Assembly: GCF_015142735.1 (NCBI RefSeq)
Contig: NZ_JACSPN010000030.1
Coordinates: 1 to 33,904 of the forward strand
Length of the DNA: 33,904 bases
Direction: 5' to 3'
Origin: Oerskovia douganii
Lineage (GTDB): Bacteria > Actinomycetota > Actinomycetes > Actinomycetales > Cellulomonadaceae
Shown: positions 24,379 through 33,857 of the stretch, piece after piece
Position numbering within the stretch: position 1 is the stretch's first letter
How the letters are laid out: the number at the start of each line of letters is the position of its first letter
Notes under the pieces: model-generated
The model's database searches: none
What the model was told of the DNA's origin: nothing
What the model saw: only the letters and a program-made list of their open reading frames with translations
Made by a program: the position numbers and the translations under genes

Positions 24379-25128
24379 TCAGCGATCGGTGGGGTCCTCG
24401 CCGCGGGTCAGCGAGTCCCAGGTCTCCTGCTCGTCAGGGCCGTCGTCCGCGCCGCCGTCGGTGCCCGTCGGGGACGTGACGCCCCCGCGGGCGTCGCCCG
24501 CACCGGTCGGGCGGCCGGTCGACCCGGCCCCGCTGGTGGTCGGGCCCGTCGTCGACGCGGCGTCGGGCCGGACGATCTCGTGGCGCGCCGAGACGCGGGC
24601 CCACGACGGCGAGGACACGCCCGTCCAGAGGGCCGCGACGACCACGAGCACGCCCACCGCGCACGCGACGTACGGCCAGGGCGTGAGCGTGATGCCGCTC
24701 GTCATGTCGGGTACGCCGGTCGCCTCGGCGACCGCGGTCCGGGCGGCCTGCGTCGGGTCGCGCAGGATCGCGGCGGCCGACGCGGCGACGACGACGCCGC
24801 TCGCGACGGTCACGGCCAGGACGAGCCACCGGCCGATCCGACCGACCAGGCCGAGGGCCAGGGCGCTGGCCACGACGACCAGCGCGCCCGCGCCGACGCC
24901 CGGCGCGGCCGACGTCCCGGTGACCTGGACCAGGACCTCGGCGTCGAGCGCCGTCGATCCGGACGTGCGCAGCCAGGTGGGCGCGGCCGCCGCGAGGGCG
25001 CCGGCCCCCAGCACGAGCAGCAGCAGGATCGCGCTGCGGCGCGCGAGGCGCCACGAGCGCGGCGCGCGAGGGGCGGGCGCCGCCCCCGGTGCCCCGGCGT
25101 CGCCCCCCGAGGGGCCGGCGCCGGTCAC
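24379..25128 (-). CDS. Trp biosynthesis-associated membrane protein (Trp_oprn_chp family)
   Basis: A 249-residue protein with four hydrophobic stretches in RSAILLLLVLGAGALAAAAP, ALVVVASALALGLVG, WLVLAVTVASGVVVAASAA and WPYVACAVGVLVVVAALW. A Gly/Thr/Asp-rich acidic tail of about 70 residues follows. Position directly after trpE and the helical layout match the TIGR02234/PF09534 family, found only in trp clusters of actinobacteria; its role is unknown, perhaps in export or sensing. The GTG start at 25128 overlaps the trpE stop as GTGA, so it is made together with TrpE. The N-terminal 25 residues are Gly/Ala/Pro-rich. Confidence 0.85.
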   Translation of the reverse strand: MTGAGPSGGDAGAPGAAPAPRAPRSWRLARRSAILLLLVLGAGALAAAAPTWLRTSGSTALDAEVLVQVTGTSAAPGVGAGALVVVASALALGLVGRIGRWLVLAVTVASGVVVAASAAAILRDPTQAARTAVAEATGVPDMTSGITLTPWPYVACAVGVLVVVAALWTGVSSPSWARVSARHEIVRPDAASTTGPTTSGAGSTGRPTGAGDARGGVTSPTGTDGGADDGPDEQETWDSLTRGEDPTDR

Positions 25129-26711
25129 GACAGGCTCCGCAGCCGGGCCGCGAGCTGCACGGCGCGCACGGCGGCCGCGGCCTTGTTGCGCGACTCCTCG
25201 TACTCGAGAGCCGGGACCGAGTCGGCGACGATCCCGCCGCCCGCCTGGACGCTCGCGCGTCCGTCGCGGATGAGGGCCGTGCGGATCGCGATGGCCATGT
25301 CCATGTTGCCGTCGAAGTCGAAGTAGCCGACGGTCCCGCCGTAGATGCCGCGCGAGGCGGGCTCGAGCTCGTCGATCAGGGCGATAGCGCGCGGCTTGGG
25401 CGCACCGGAGAGCGTGCCCGCGGGGAACGTCGCACGGAGCACGTCGAGGGCCCGCGCCCCGGGGCGCAGGGTCCCGACGACGGTCGAGCACAGGTGCATG
25501 ATGTGGCTGAACCGCTTGGTGGCCATGAACTCGACGACCTCGACCGACGAGGGCTCGCACACCTTCACGAGGTCGTTGCGCGAGAGGTCCACGAGCATGA
25601 TGTGCTCGGCCCGCTCCTTGGGGTCGGCCAGCAGCTCCTCCCCCAGGGCGACGTCGTCCTCGGGAGTCGCGCCGCGCGGACGTGACCCGGCGATCGGGAA
25701 CGTGACCACGTGCCCGTCGTCGACCTTGACGAGCGTCTCGGGGCTCGAGCCGACCACGGCGAAGTCCGAGCCGTCGGCGTCGGTGAGCTGGAAGTAGTAC
25801 ATGTACGGGCTCGGGTTGATGGTCCGCAGGGCCCGGTAGACGTCGAGCGGCGGCGCGGGGCAGTCGAGGTCGAGCCGCTGGGAGATCACGATCTGGAAGA
25901 CCTCCCCGTCACGGATCGCGTCCTTGCCCGCGAGCACGGCGTCCTCGAACTCCTCGCGCGTCGAGCGGAACTCGAGCTCGGGCTCGGCGACGTCCACGAC
26001 GACCGACGCGGAGGAGCCGCCTCCCGTCCCGGCCACGAGCTCGCCCTGCATGCGGTCGAGGCGCGCCACGGCGTCGGCATAGGCCTCGTCGACGCGCTCG
26101 TCGGTGTCGTCGAAGTTGATCGCGTTGGCCACGAGCCACACGCTGCCCTCGCGGTGGTCCACGACCGCGAGGTCCGTCGCGAGGCACAGCGTGACCTCGG
26201 GGACCCCCAGCTCGTCGGGCGCGTGCGCCGGCAGCGTCGGCTCCCAGTGGCGGACGACGTCCCAGCCCAGGGCGCCCGCGAGCCCGCCCGTGAGGGGCGG
26301 CAGACCGTCGATCGCGGGCGTGCTCAGGGCGTCGAGGGTGCGCTCGAGCACGTCGACGACGTCCCCCGTGGTGGGGACGCCCGCAGGGACGTCGCCCGTC
26401 CACACGGCCTGGCCGTCGCGCGCGGTCAGCGTCGCGCGCGACGCGACGCCCACGAACGAGTAGCGGGCCCAGGATCCGTCGACCTCGGCGGACTCCAGGA
26501 CGAACGTGCCCGGGCGCCCCTGCGCGAGGGTGCGGTACAGGCCCACGGGCGTGACGTCGTCGGCCAGGAGACGACGGACCACCGGGACCACGCGGCGCGA
26601 GGCCGCGAGCGCACGGAAGCCCTCGACCGTGGGCCAGGTCTCGCCCCACGGGAGGCCCGCTGCGGGCACCACGGGGACGGGCGTGCTGGTCACGGGGGAC
26701 GGTCCGGTCAC
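25125..26711 (-). CDS. trpE: Anthranilate synthase component I
   Basis: A 528-residue chorismate-utilising enzyme that makes anthranilate with ammonia from a TrpG partner. It has the N-terminal [19 protein letters not shown] region, where LES is part of the tryptophan-feedback site. The chorismate domain shows [56 protein letters not shown] and [17 protein letters not shown]. The GTG start at 26711 overlaps the hisI stop as GTGA and continues into the downstream Trp-associated gene by another overlap. No trpG or trpD is adjacent, so the glutaminase subunit is encoded elsewhere, as in many actinobacteria. Confidence 0.97.
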   Translation of the reverse strand: MTGPSPVTSTPVPVVPAAGLPWGETWPTVEGFRALAASRRVVPVVRRLLADDVTPVGLYRTLAQGRPGTFVLESAEVDGSWARYSFVGVASRATLTARDGQAVWTGDVPAGVPTTGDVVDVLERTLDALSTPAIDGLPPLTGGLAGALGWDVVRHWEPTLPAHAPDELGVPEVTLCLATDLAVVDHREGSVWLVANAINFDDTDERVDEAYADAVARLDRMQGELVAGTGGGSSASVVVDVAEPELEFRSTREEFEDAVLAGKDAIRDGEVFQIVISQRLDLDCPAPPLDVYRALRTINPSPYMYYFQLTDADGSDFAVVGSSPETLVKVDDGHVVTFPIAGSRPRGATPEDDVALGEELLADPKERAEHIMLVDLSRNDLVKVCEPSSVEVVEFMATKRFSHIMHLCSTVVGTLRPGARALDVLRATFPAGTLSGAPKPRAIALIDELEPASRGIYGGTVGYFDFDGNMDMAIAIRTALIRDGRASVQAGGGIVADSVPALEYEESRNKAAAAVRAVQLAARLRSLS

Positions 26712-27142
26712 TGCGTCTTCTCCTCGGAGGTCTCGGTCTGGGGGCGGTTCCCGACGACGGCGCCCAGGTCCCCGCCCGCCTCGAAGCAGGTCCGGGTACC
26801 CGTGTGGCACGCCGCGCCGACCTGGTCGGCACGGACGAGCAGCGCGTCGCCGTCGCAGTCGATCTGGACGGACTTGACCCACTGCGCGTGGCCCGACGTG
26901 TCGCCCTTGCGCCAGTACTCCTGCCGCGAGCGCGACCAGAACGTGACGCGGCCCGTCGTCAGCGTGCGGCGCAGCGCCTCGTCGTCCATCCAGCCGAGCA
27001 TGAGCACCTCGCCCGTGTCGTGCTGCTGGACGATCGCGGCGACCAGCCCGTCCGCGTCGCGCTTGAGCCGCGCGGCGAGGTCCGCGGGCAGGATCGTGGC
27101 TGCGGCGTCGGGCTGGTCTGACGGGGCGGTGTTCCGGGGCAC
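26708..27142 (-). CDS. hisI: Phosphoribosyl-AMP cyclohydrolase
   Basis: A 144-residue enzyme for the third step of histidine synthesis, hydrolysing the adenine ring of PR-AMP. The zinc and active-site region is [19 protein letters not shown] with [13 protein letters not shown] and [10 protein letters not shown], whose cysteines bind zinc. It is the single-domain form without the HisE pyrophosphatase. Start choice: GTG at 27142 has AGGA at a suitable distance and yields a near-normal length. An ATG at 27250 would overlap the ABC gene stop as ATGA and add 36 polar residues but has no ribosome site. The C-terminus overlaps trpE, linking histidine and tryptophan genes. Confidence 0.93.
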   Translation of the reverse strand: MPRNTAPSDQPDAAATILPADLAARLKRDADGLVAAIVQQHDTGEVLMLGWMDDEALRRTLTTGRVTFWSRSRQEYWRKGDTSGHAQWVKSVQIDCDGDALLVRADQVGAACHTGTRTCFEAGGDLGAVVGNRPQTETSEEKTQ

Positions 27143-27246
27143 CCGAGAATCCTGCCAGATCCTCGGCGCGCGCGGGTCCGCGGTCCGTCCTGCGGCCCGT
27201 CGGTCGTCGTTCCCGGGCGCTGGCGCCTCGTCGTGCCGTGCGGGGC

Positions 27247-29169
27247 TCATCGGGTCTGCGCGACCCAGGACGCGTGCATCGACGCGTAGACGCCCCCCGC
27301 GGCCGCGAGCTCGGCGTGCGGCCCGACCTCCACGACGTGCCCCGCGTCGACCACGACCACGAGGTCGGCGGACTCCGCGGTCGACAGGCGGTGCGCGATC
27401 GTGATGGTGCTGCGGCCCGCGGTCAACGAGTCGAGGGCGCGCGCGATGCGTACCTCGGTCGCGGGGTCCACGGCCGAGGTCGCCTCGTCGAGCACGAGGA
27501 GGTCGGCGCCCGCGAGGTAGGCGCGCGTGATCGCGACGAGCTGGCGCTCCCCGGCGGACAGGGCCTCGCCGCGCTGCCCGACGGCGGAGCCCAGCCCGTC
27601 CGGCAGGTCCGCGACCCAGTCGGTCAGGCCGAGCTCGGCGACCGCGGCGTCGATGCGGTCGGCGTGCCGGGCCGCGGTCTGCCCCGGGGTCTCCCCCGCA
27701 GCGCCGCTCGCGGGGTCCCGCACGCCGTACGCGATGTTCTCGGCGAGCGTCCCGTCGAACAGGAACCCCTCCTGCGGGACGAGGACCACGCGCTCGCGCA
27801 GGCTCGCGGCCGACAGGTCGCGCAGGTCCACCCCGTCGAGCCGGACCGCGCCCGAGGTGGGGTCCATGAGGCGCGTGACGAGCTTGGCGATCGTGGTCTT
27901 GCCCGAGCCCGTGGCACCGACCACCGCGACCGAGGTCCGGGCCGGGAAGTCGAGGTCCACGCCGTGCAGCACCTCGGGTCCGTCGGGGTACGCGAACCGG
28001 ACGTCCTCGAGCGTCACGCGGGCCGGGCCGCGCGGCGAGCGCACGCCCTGGTGGCCCTTGTCGACGACCTGGATCGGGGTCTCGACGACCGCGAGGACGC
28101 GGCGCCAGCCCGCGACGGCGTTCTGCAGCTCGTTGAGGATCTCGGTCGCCATCTGCACGGGCCCCGTGAAGAGCTGGACCAGGAAGAGGAACGCGAGGAG
28201 CTTGCCCGCCGTGATGGTCCCGTCGATGCCGAGCAGCGTGCCCACGACGACCACGGCCGCCAGGACCAGGTTCGCCACGAGGACGCCGCTCGAGAAGACC
28301 GTCGAGACGAGCTTCTGCGCCCGGACCATGCCCGTGCGCGTGCTCTCGACGGCCGCGTCGATCCGGCGCCCCGTGCGCTCCCCCACGCCGTAGGCGCGGA
28401 TGGTCTCCGCACCCACGACCGACTCCGAGATCGCGCCCAGCATCGCGCCCACGCGCTCGCGCAGCGCGGTGTACGCCGCGTTGACGTGCTTCTGGGCGGG
28501 CCGCAGGATCAGGAAGAGCGGGACGAAGCACGCCCAGACGAGCAGCGTGAGCTGCCACGAGTAGAACGCCATGAGGATCGTGGCGGCGCCGATCTGCAGC
28601 ACCGAGACGAGCAGCATGATGCCGCCCCACTGGACGAACAGCGAGATGGTGTCGACGTCGCTCGTGACGCGCGAGACGAGGGCTCCGCGGCGCTCGGTGC
28701 TCTGCGTGAGGACCGAGAGGTCGTGCACGTGGCGGAAAGCGCGCACGCGCAGGCTCGCGAGCCCGGCCTCGGTCGACCGGAAGAGGCGCACGTTGACCAG
28801 CGCCGAGCACAGGCCCGCGACCACCAGGACCAGGGCCGCGGCGCCGACGAGCAGCGTCACGCGGCTCGTGTCGGGGCCGCCGGGCGCCATGATGCCGGTG
28901 TCGACCGTCTGCTGGACCGCGATCGGCACGACGATGCGACCCAGCGCGGCCACGACCGCCAGGAGCAGCGTGACCCAGATCCCCTGGACGATCTCGGGGG
29001 ACATCTGCACGCCCTTGCGCAGGGTCGCGAAGACACCGAGCGTGCTCGCCGAGGCGATGCGGGCGCCGGTCGCGTCCTCGACGACGACCTCGGGCGACGC
29101 CGCTCGGCGCCGGCGACGCCCACGGGGCTCGCCCGTCCCCGTCACGGGGGTGGCGCTCGTGGTGCTCAC
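27247..29169 (-). CDS. ABC exporter half-transporter, subunit with intact Walker B and H-loop
   Basis: A 640-residue fusion of a six-helix membrane domain (about 45-370) and an ATPase domain. Walker A is GATGSGKT ending at Lys424/Thr425, the Q-loop region [12 protein letters not shown], Walker [13 protein letters not shown] with Glu562, and the H-loop IAHRLS with His593. Its signature motif is LSAGERQ (537-543) rather than the usual LSGGQ. The partner gene upstream has the opposite pattern, so the two probably form a heterodimer of the TM287/288 or BmrCD type, exporting an unknown compound. The GTG start at 29169 overlaps the partner stop by four bases. The first 45 residues are Arg/Pro-rich and cytoplasmic. 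Confidence 0.93.
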   Translation of the reverse strand: MSTTSATPVTGTGEPRGRRRRRAASPEVVVEDATGARIASASTLGVFATLRKGVQMSPEIVQGIWVTLLLAVVAALGRIVVPIAVQQTVDTGIMAPGGPDTSRVTLLVGAAALVLVVAGLCSALVNVRLFRSTEAGLASLRVRAFRHVHDLSVLTQSTERRGALVSRVTSDVDTISLFVQWGGIMLLVSVLQIGAATILMAFYSWQLTLLVWACFVPLFLILRPAQKHVNAAYTALRERVGAMLGAISESVVGAETIRAYGVGERTGRRIDAAVESTRTGMVRAQKLVSTVFSSGVLVANLVLAAVVVVGTLLGIDGTITAGKLLAFLFLVQLFTGPVQMATEILNELQNAVAGWRRVLAVVETPIQVVDKGHQGVRSPRGPARVTLEDVRFAYPDGPEVLHGVDLDFPARTSVAVVGATGSGKTTIAKLVTRLMDPTSGAVRLDGVDLRDLSAASLRERVVLVPQEGFLFDGTLAENIAYGVRDPASGAAGETPGQTAARHADRIDAAVAELGLTDWVADLPDGLGSAVGQRGEALSAGERQLVAITRAYLAGADLLVLDEATSAVDPATEVRIARALDSLTAGRSTITIAHRLSTAESADLVVVVDAGHVVEVGPHAELAAAGGVYASMHASWVAQTR

Positions 29170-31253
29170 TCGGTCACCGTCCCTTCCTCGGTCTCGCGCA
29201 CGATCTCGTCGGCCTCCTCCTGCTCGTACCGTTCGACGTCCTCGCGCTCGACCTCACCGCCGTCGAGCTCCGCGGCCTGCGCGCGCCGCTCGGCCTCGCG
29301 CTGGTAGGCCGTGGCGAGGTCCCGGTAGCCGGGGTCGCGCTCGAGGAGCTCGGCATGGGTCCCGACGTCGACCACGCGCCCCGACTCGACGTGGACCACC
29401 TGGTCCGCGAGCGCGACGCTCGACATGCGGTAGGCGACCATGACGACCGTGGGGTGGTCCGTCGTCGGGCGTGCGCTCGGGGCCGTGGGGCCCTCGCCGC
29501 GCAGGCCCGCCAGGATCTGCTGCTCCACGCGCGGGTCGACGGCGGAGGTCGCGTCGTCGAGGACCAGCAGCCGCGGGGAGCGCACGAGGGCGCGGGCGAT
29601 CGTGAGCCGCTGGCGTTGCCCGCCGGACAGGTTCGAGCCGCGCTCGCCCAGGGGCGAGTCGAGCCCTCCCGGCAGGCGGGAGACGACGTCGTCGACCTTT
29701 GCCAGGCGCAGCGCGTCCCACACCTGCTCGTCCGTGGGGCCGACGCCCGCGTCGGCCAGCGTCACGTTGGAGCGGACCGTGTCCTCGAAGATGAACGTCG
29801 ACTGCGCGACGAGCGCGACCTGGCCCGTGAGGTCGGACGCGAGCACCTCGCGCACGTCCACGCCGTCGATCAGCACCCGGCCGCGCGTCGGGTCGGACAG
29901 CCGCGCCAGGAGCGAGACGAGAGTGGTCTTGCCCGCCCCCGTCGGCCCGACGACCGCGACCGTGCGCCCCGGCGCCAGGTCGAGCTCGACGTCGTCGAGC
30001 AGGGTCACGTCGCGCCCGCCCGCACGGACGTCCACGCCCACGCCCTCGAACCGCACCGCGGCGCCGCCCGTCGCGGCGGGCAGGGGGCGGTCGCCCGCCG
30101 CCGGGATGCCCGGGGCGTCGAGCACGCTCGCGATGCGCTCGTACCCGACCAGGGCACGCGGCAGCTCGCCCAGGACCCAGCCGAACGCACGCACGGGGAC
30201 CGCCATGATCGTCAGGAGGTACGCGGCCGTCACGACCTCACCGGTGTCGACCGCGCCCGCCGACACCCGGGCGGCCCCCACGCCGAGGACCAGGAGCGTG
30301 CCGAGCGAGGGCAGCAGCTCGATGACCGGGTCGAAGAACGCCCGGACCACGCCCACCCGGACGTTGGCCGCGCGCAGCTCGTCGGTCCGGGCCGCGAACC
30401 GGCTCTCCTCCCGCGCCTCGGTACCGAGCGACTTGACCAGCAGCGCGGCCTCGAAGCTCTCGTGCGCGACGTCCGCGACCTCGGCGCGCAGCTGCTGCGC
30501 GCGCGTGATCGCGGGCGACATGTACCGCTGGAAGACGACGTTGACCGCGACCGCGAGCGGGATCACGACGAGCGCGGCGCACGCGAGCCACACGTCGATG
30601 CGGAACAGCATGACCGCGGACACGCCGATCATGACGACCACGCCCAGGGCGAAGGGCAGCGGGTTGAACACCCCGGTCGCGGCCTCCACGTCGGAGCTCG
30701 CGTTCGACAGGAGCTGGCCGGCCGGGTGGGCGCGGTGCCAGGACATGGGCAGGCGCAGGTACTGGTGCGTGACCGCGGTGCGGTGGCGTGCCTGGATGTT
30801 CGCGTACCCGTAGCCCGCGAAGATCCGGCGCGCGGCGACCGTCAGCGCGAGCGTCACGGCGATGCCGACGAGCACGAGCCCCGCGACCCAGAGGTCCGCC
30901 CGCGCGTCCGCGTCGCCCGCGAGCGCCGGGACCACGACCTCGTCCGTGACGCGGCCGACCGCGAGGCTGATGCCCACGGTCGTCGCGCCGAACAGCGCCG
31001 ACGCCCCGATCGCCAGGACGTAGATGCGCCACTCCGCACGCATGCCGCGCCCCATGAGCTGGAGCGAGCGGCGCGTGCGCGAACCGGTCAGCGCGTGCCG
31101 CTCGCGGCGCGCCGCGGGCGCGGTGGGTCGTGGCGTCGTGGACGCCGGGCGGGGGTGCGGGTGGGCAGCGGCCTGAGGACCCGGCACGTCGCCGACGGGC
31201 GCGTCCTGGGTCCGGGGCGGGGTGTTCGTGGGGGTGCTCCGGCGCGCGGACAC
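29166..31253 (-). CDS. ABC exporter half-transporter, subunit with degenerate ATP site
   Basis: A 695-residue half-transporter: Pro/Thr-rich tail (about 1-60), six helices (about 75-370), ATPase domain, and an acidic/charged C-terminal tail of about 50 residues. Walker A (GPTGAGKTT) and the signature LSGGQRQRL are intact. However, the catalytic Glu after Walker B is Asp567 ([12 protein letters not shown]) and the H-loop His is Tyr608 (MVAYRMSS). These changes mark the non-hydrolysing site of heterodimeric exporters. The GTG at 31253 is preceded by GAGGA; the frame is open to 31493 but would run into the divergent gene. It overlaps the partner gene at 29166-29169. The substrate is not deducible; hisI and trpE follow downstream. 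Confidence 0.92.
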   Translation of the reverse strand: MSARRSTPTNTPPRTQDAPVGDVPGPQAAAHPHPRPASTTPRPTAPAARRERHALTGSRTRRSLQLMGRGMRAEWRIYVLAIGASALFGATTVGISLAVGRVTDEVVVPALAGDADARADLWVAGLVLVGIAVTLALTVAARRIFAGYGYANIQARHRTAVTHQYLRLPMSWHRAHPAGQLLSNASSDVEAATGVFNPLPFALGVVVMIGVSAVMLFRIDVWLACAALVVIPLAVAVNVVFQRYMSPAITRAQQLRAEVADVAHESFEAALLVKSLGTEAREESRFAARTDELRAANVRVGVVRAFFDPVIELLPSLGTLLVLGVGAARVSAGAVDTGEVVTAAYLLTIMAVPVRAFGWVLGELPRALVGYERIASVLDAPGIPAAGDRPLPAATGGAAVRFEGVGVDVRAGGRDVTLLDDVELDLAPGRTVAVVGPTGAGKTTLVSLLARLSDPTRGRVLIDGVDVREVLASDLTGQVALVAQSTFIFEDTVRSNVTLADAGVGPTDEQVWDALRLAKVDDVVSRLPGGLDSPLGERGSNLSGGQRQRLTIARALVRSPRLLVLDDATSAVDPRVEQQILAGLRGEGPTAPSARPTTDHPTVVMVAYRMSSVALADQVVHVESGRVVDVGTHAELLERDPGYRDLATAYQREAERRAQAAELDGGEVEREDVERYEQEEADEIVRETEEGTVTE

Positions 31254-31274
31254 GGACGATCCTCGTCTTTCGTG

Positions 31275-31313
31275 GGGTGGGCACGATCTTCTCACACGGG
31301 ACACCGCCCACCC
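31275..31313. promoter_or_regulatory. Inverted repeat in the divergent promoter region
   Basis: GGGTGGGC (31275-31282) and GCCCACCC (31306-31313) are perfect 8-bp inverted arms, about 31 bp centre to centre (three helical turns). They lie in the 76-base gap between the divergent ABC and TIGR03085-type genes. It may be an operator for both; no clear -10/-35 pair was found. Confidence 0.4.
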
Positions 31314-31329
31314 GTGCGAGCATGGCCGG

Positions 31330-32109
31330 ATGCAGCCCACCACCCGGCACCCCCACGAGCGAGCCGCGCTCGTCCACGCCCTCACGCAGGCCGGCCCCGA
31401 CGCCCCGACCCTCTGCGAGGGGTGGCGCACACGCCACCTCGCGGCGCACATGATCCTGCGCGAGCACCGTCCCTGGACGCAGGCGGGCGCCAACGGCGGC
31501 CCCCTGCACGACTGGTCCGAGGGCGCGCTGCAGGACCTGGCCGCGACCGCGCTCGAACCCGGCGGCTACGCCGCGCTCCTGGCCCGGGTCGAGGAGCAGC
31601 CTGCGGCCTGGAGCCCGTGGTCGTGGGCCGGGGACGTGGTCAACCTCACCGAGTACTTCGTGCACACCGAGGACGTGCGGCGCGGCACCTGGGTCGCGGG
31701 CCCGGGAGCCTCCCGGGGTGACGGGTCCACCGGGGTCGGAGCGGGCACGGCGGGCGCAGCGGGCACTGCGGGCACTGCGGGCGCAGGGGCCGACGTGCGT
31801 GCCCGCGACCTGCCGCCCGCGCTGCAGGACGCGCTCTGGAACCAGCTGCGCCTCGCGGCGCGCGCCTTCTACCGCAAGGCCCCGGTGGGCGTCGTCCTGG
31901 TCGTGCCCGGCGGACGGCGTGCCGCGGTCAAGGCACCGCCGAGCCGCCCGACGCCGGACGGGCGCCTCGGTGGGACGGTCGTCGTGACGGGCCCGGTCCC
32001 CGAGCTCGTCCTCCACGCGTTCGGGCGCGGCCGGCACGCCGGGGTGACGCTCCAGGGCGCTGCCGCCGACCGCGACGCGCTCGACGCGGTGGTGCCCGGA
32101 CCTCGCTGA
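31330..32109 (+). CDS. TIGR03085-type metal-binding protein (maleylpyruvate isomerase/DinB-like superfamily)
   Basis: A 259-residue cytoplasmic protein. The N-terminal four-helix domain has ERAALVHALTQAGPDAPTLC and EGWRTRHLAAHMILREHRP, then VNLTEYFVHTEDVRRG; the His residues (in AAH and FVHTEDV) are the probable metal ligands of the DinB/MDMPI superfamily. TIGR03085 proteins are actinobacterial and of unknown activity; relatives use mycothiol as a thiol cofactor. The C-terminal part (about 170-259) is a sterol-carrier-like domain with VVVTGPVPELVLHAFGR. Between the domains lies a Gly/Ala/Thr linker made by a 9-bp repeat (31741-31785). No good ribosome site precedes the ATG at 31330. It is divergent from the ABC exporter. 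Confidence 0.83.
   Translation: MQPTTRHPHERAALVHALTQAGPDAPTLCEGWRTRHLAAHMILREHRPWTQAGANGGPLHDWSEGALQDLAATALEPGGYAALLARVEEQPAAWSPWSWAGDVVNLTEYFVHTEDVRRGTWVAGPGASRGDGSTGVGAGTAGAAGTAGTAGAGADVRARDLPPALQDALWNQLRLAARAFYRKAPVGVVLVVPGGRRAAVKAPPSRPTPDGRLGGTVVVTGPVPELVLHAFGRGRHAGVTLQGAAADRDALDAVVPGPR
31741..31785 (+). repeat. Five in-frame tandem copies of a 9-bp unit
   Basis: Units of GCGGGC followed by ACG, GCA, ACT, ACT and GCA encode Ala-Gly-(Thr/Ala) repeats within the linker of the TIGR03085-type gene. The repeats keep the reading frame, so slippage would change only linker length. Confidence 0.8.
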
Positions 32110-32114
32110 GTGGC

Positions 32115-32150
32115 GTGCCGCCGTCGGGCAGGGCTGCCCGACGGCGGCAC
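32115..32150. terminator. Perfect 16-bp stem terminator between convergent genes
   Basis: The arms 32115-32130 and 32135-32150 pair perfectly over 16 bp around the loop GGGC. They begin 5 bases after the plus-strand stop and end 6 bases before the hisF stop. The symmetry lets it act on both transcripts. No T-tract. Confidence 0.85.
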
Positions 32151-32156
32151 CGCCCG

Positions 32157-32927
32157 TCAGCGGACCGGCAGACCCGCCTCGCGCATGTGCTCCTTGACGT
32201 CGCCGATCGTCAGCGTCCGGAAGTGGAACACGCTCGCGGCCAGGACCGCGTCCGCGCCGGCGCGGGCCGCCTCGACGAAGTGCTCCGACGTGCCCGCTCC
32301 CCCGCTCGCGATGAGCGGGACCTGCACCTGCGAGCGCACCGCGCCGAACATGTCCAGGTCGAACCCGGCCGTGGTGCCGTCGGCGTCCATCGAGTTCAGC
32401 AGGATCTCGCCCGCGCCCAGCTCGGCCGCGCGCACGGCCCACTCGACCGCGTCGATCCCGGTCCCCCGGCGCCCGCCGTGCGTGGTGACCTCGAAGCCCG
32501 ACGGTGTCCGCGTCTCGCCGCTCACGCGCCGCGCGTCGACCGAGAGCACCAGGACCTGGCTGCCGAAGCGGTCGGCGATCTCCGCGATGAGCTCGGGGCG
32601 CGCGATCGCCGCGGTGTTCACCCCGACCTTGTCCGCGCCAGCCCGCAGCAGCTTGTCGACGTCGTCGGTCGTGCGCACGCCCCCACCGACCGTGAGCGGC
32701 ACGAAGACCTGCTCCGCGGTCCGACGCACCACGTCGTACGTGGTCTCCCGGTTCCCCGACGAGGCCGAGACGTCGAGGAACGTGATCTCGTCCGCCCCCT
32801 CTGCGTCGTAGCGCGCCGCGAGCTCGACGGGGTCGCCCGCGTCGCGCAGGTTCTCGAAGTTGACCCCCTTGACGACGCGCCCCGCGTCGACGTCGAGGCA
32901 AGGGATGACACGGACCGTGACCGACAT
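32157..32927 (-). CDS. hisF: Imidazole glycerol phosphate synthase cyclase subunit
   Basis: A 256-residue TIM-barrel protein that, with the HisH glutaminase, turns PRFAR and ammonia into imidazole glycerol phosphate and AICAR. Catalytic Asp12 is in [17 protein letters not shown] and a second conserved Asp lies in [10 protein letters not shown]. The half-barrel phosphate sites [10 protein letters not shown] and [11 protein letters not shown] are present. The ATG at 32927 is preceded by GGAAGG and follows the FKBP gene stop by only 3 bases, so the two are likely co-transcribed. hisH, hisA and hisB are absent from the window. Length is exactly typical. Confidence 0.97.
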   Translation of the reverse strand: MSVTVRVIPCLDVDAGRVVKGVNFENLRDAGDPVELAARYDAEGADEITFLDVSASSGNRETTYDVVRRTAEQVFVPLTVGGGVRTTDDVDKLLRAGADKVGVNTAAIARPELIAEIADRFGSQVLVLSVDARRVSGETRTPSGFEVTTHGGRRGTGIDAVEWAVRAAELGAGEILLNSMDADGTTAGFDLDMFGAVRSQVQVPLIASGGAGTSEHFVEAARAGADAVLAASVFHFRTLTIGDVKEHMREAGLPVR

Positions 32928-32930
32928 GAG

Positions 32931-33857
32931 CTACTGACCTTCCGTCTGACCTTCTTGGCCCGGCGTCTCGTCGACCACCGGGAAGTGTGCGTCCAGGATG
33001 TCCACCACGTACACGAGCGTCTCGTCGGCGTAGGAACGGCCCGTGCCCGCGTACGCGAGGGCGGGCGGGACGACCAGCAGCACCTGGCTGCCGACGCTCT
33101 GCTCCAGGAGACCCTGCTCCCAGCCCTCGATGATCTGCCCGATCCCGATCATGGTCGACGCGGGCTGGGTGCCCCCCGTCCAGTTCGAGTCGAAGACCTC
33201 GCCCGACGACCACGAGACCCCGGTGAAGCGGACCGTGATGACCTGCCCGGCCTCGACCTGGACGCCGCCACCCCGCACGAGCGGCTGCACGACCAGGTCG
33301 CCGGGAGGGGCCGAGTCGGCAGGGATCGTGATCGTGGGCGCCCCCTCCTCGTCGAGCGTCACGACGGGCAGCCCCGCGACGGGAGGGATCACCTCTCCCG
33401 ACGCCCTGGTCGGGAGCAGGTCGACGACCAGGACCAGGGGCACGTCGTTCGCCTCCTCCAGGTACACCAGCCGCGCGCCGACACGCTGGCCGACCAGGAG
33501 GTCGACGATCTGCGACCCCGTCCCCTCGTCGGTGAGCTCGAGCGTCTGCGGGGCGTCGGTGTAGGTGTTCTGGAGCACCGTCCCGTCGCGCCCGTCGATC
33601 GCGTACATGTTCACGAGGACGCCCTGACCCTCGACGACCTGCGCCCCGGTCCCCGGGACCACCACCTCGCCGCGCTCCTTGGGGACGCTCAGCGGCTGCT
33701 CGAACTCGACCACGGGAGGCTCCCCGATCAGGCCCGTGACGGTGACCTCGGTGTTGGCGTCCGGCTCCTCGCGCTCGGGCAGCTCGGAGCAGGCCGTGGT
33801 GGCCAGCGCGAGCGCCAGGACGACGACGACGGACGGCCGGTGGTGCTGGCGACGCAC
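32931..33857 (-). CDS. FKBP-type peptidyl-prolyl isomerase lipoprotein with two FKBP-like domains
   Basis: A 308-residue secreted lipoprotein. The N-terminus RRQHHRPSVVVVLALALATTAC has a positive N-region, a hydrophobic core and a lipobox ending at Cys23, so Lgt would modify it. A first, degenerate FKBP-like domain covers about 75-150 (YAIDGRDGTVLQNTY, LLVGQRVGARLVY). A second, fuller one covers about 205-295 (ITVRFTGVSWSSGEVFDSNW, QIIEGWEQGLLEQSVGSQVL, YVVDILDAHF). FKBPs catalyse proline cis-trans isomerisation during protein folding; here on the cell surface. The GTG at 33857 is chosen over the upstream frame opening at 33896 because GAGGAG precedes it and it gives a clean signal peptide. 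It is followed after 3 bases by hisF. Confidence 0.9.
   Translation of the reverse strand: MRRQHHRPSVVVVLALALATTACSELPEREEPDANTEVTVTGLIGEPPVVEFEQPLSVPKERGEVVVPGTGAQVVEGQGVLVNMYAIDGRDGTVLQNTYTDAPQTLELTDEGTGSQIVDLLVGQRVGARLVYLEEANDVPLVLVVDLLPTRASGEVIPPVAGLPVVTLDEEGAPTITIPADSAPPGDLVVQPLVRGGGVQVEAGQVITVRFTGVSWSSGEVFDSNWTGGTQPASTMIGIGQIIEGWEQGLLEQSVGSQVLLVVPPALAYAGTGRSYADETLVYVVDILDAHFPVVDETPGQEGQTEGQ

Noticed and set aside
27143-27250. Longer HisI starting at ATG 27250
   Set aside because: ATGA overlap with the ABC gene is tempting, but no ribosome site is present and the extra 36 residues are outside normal HisI length.
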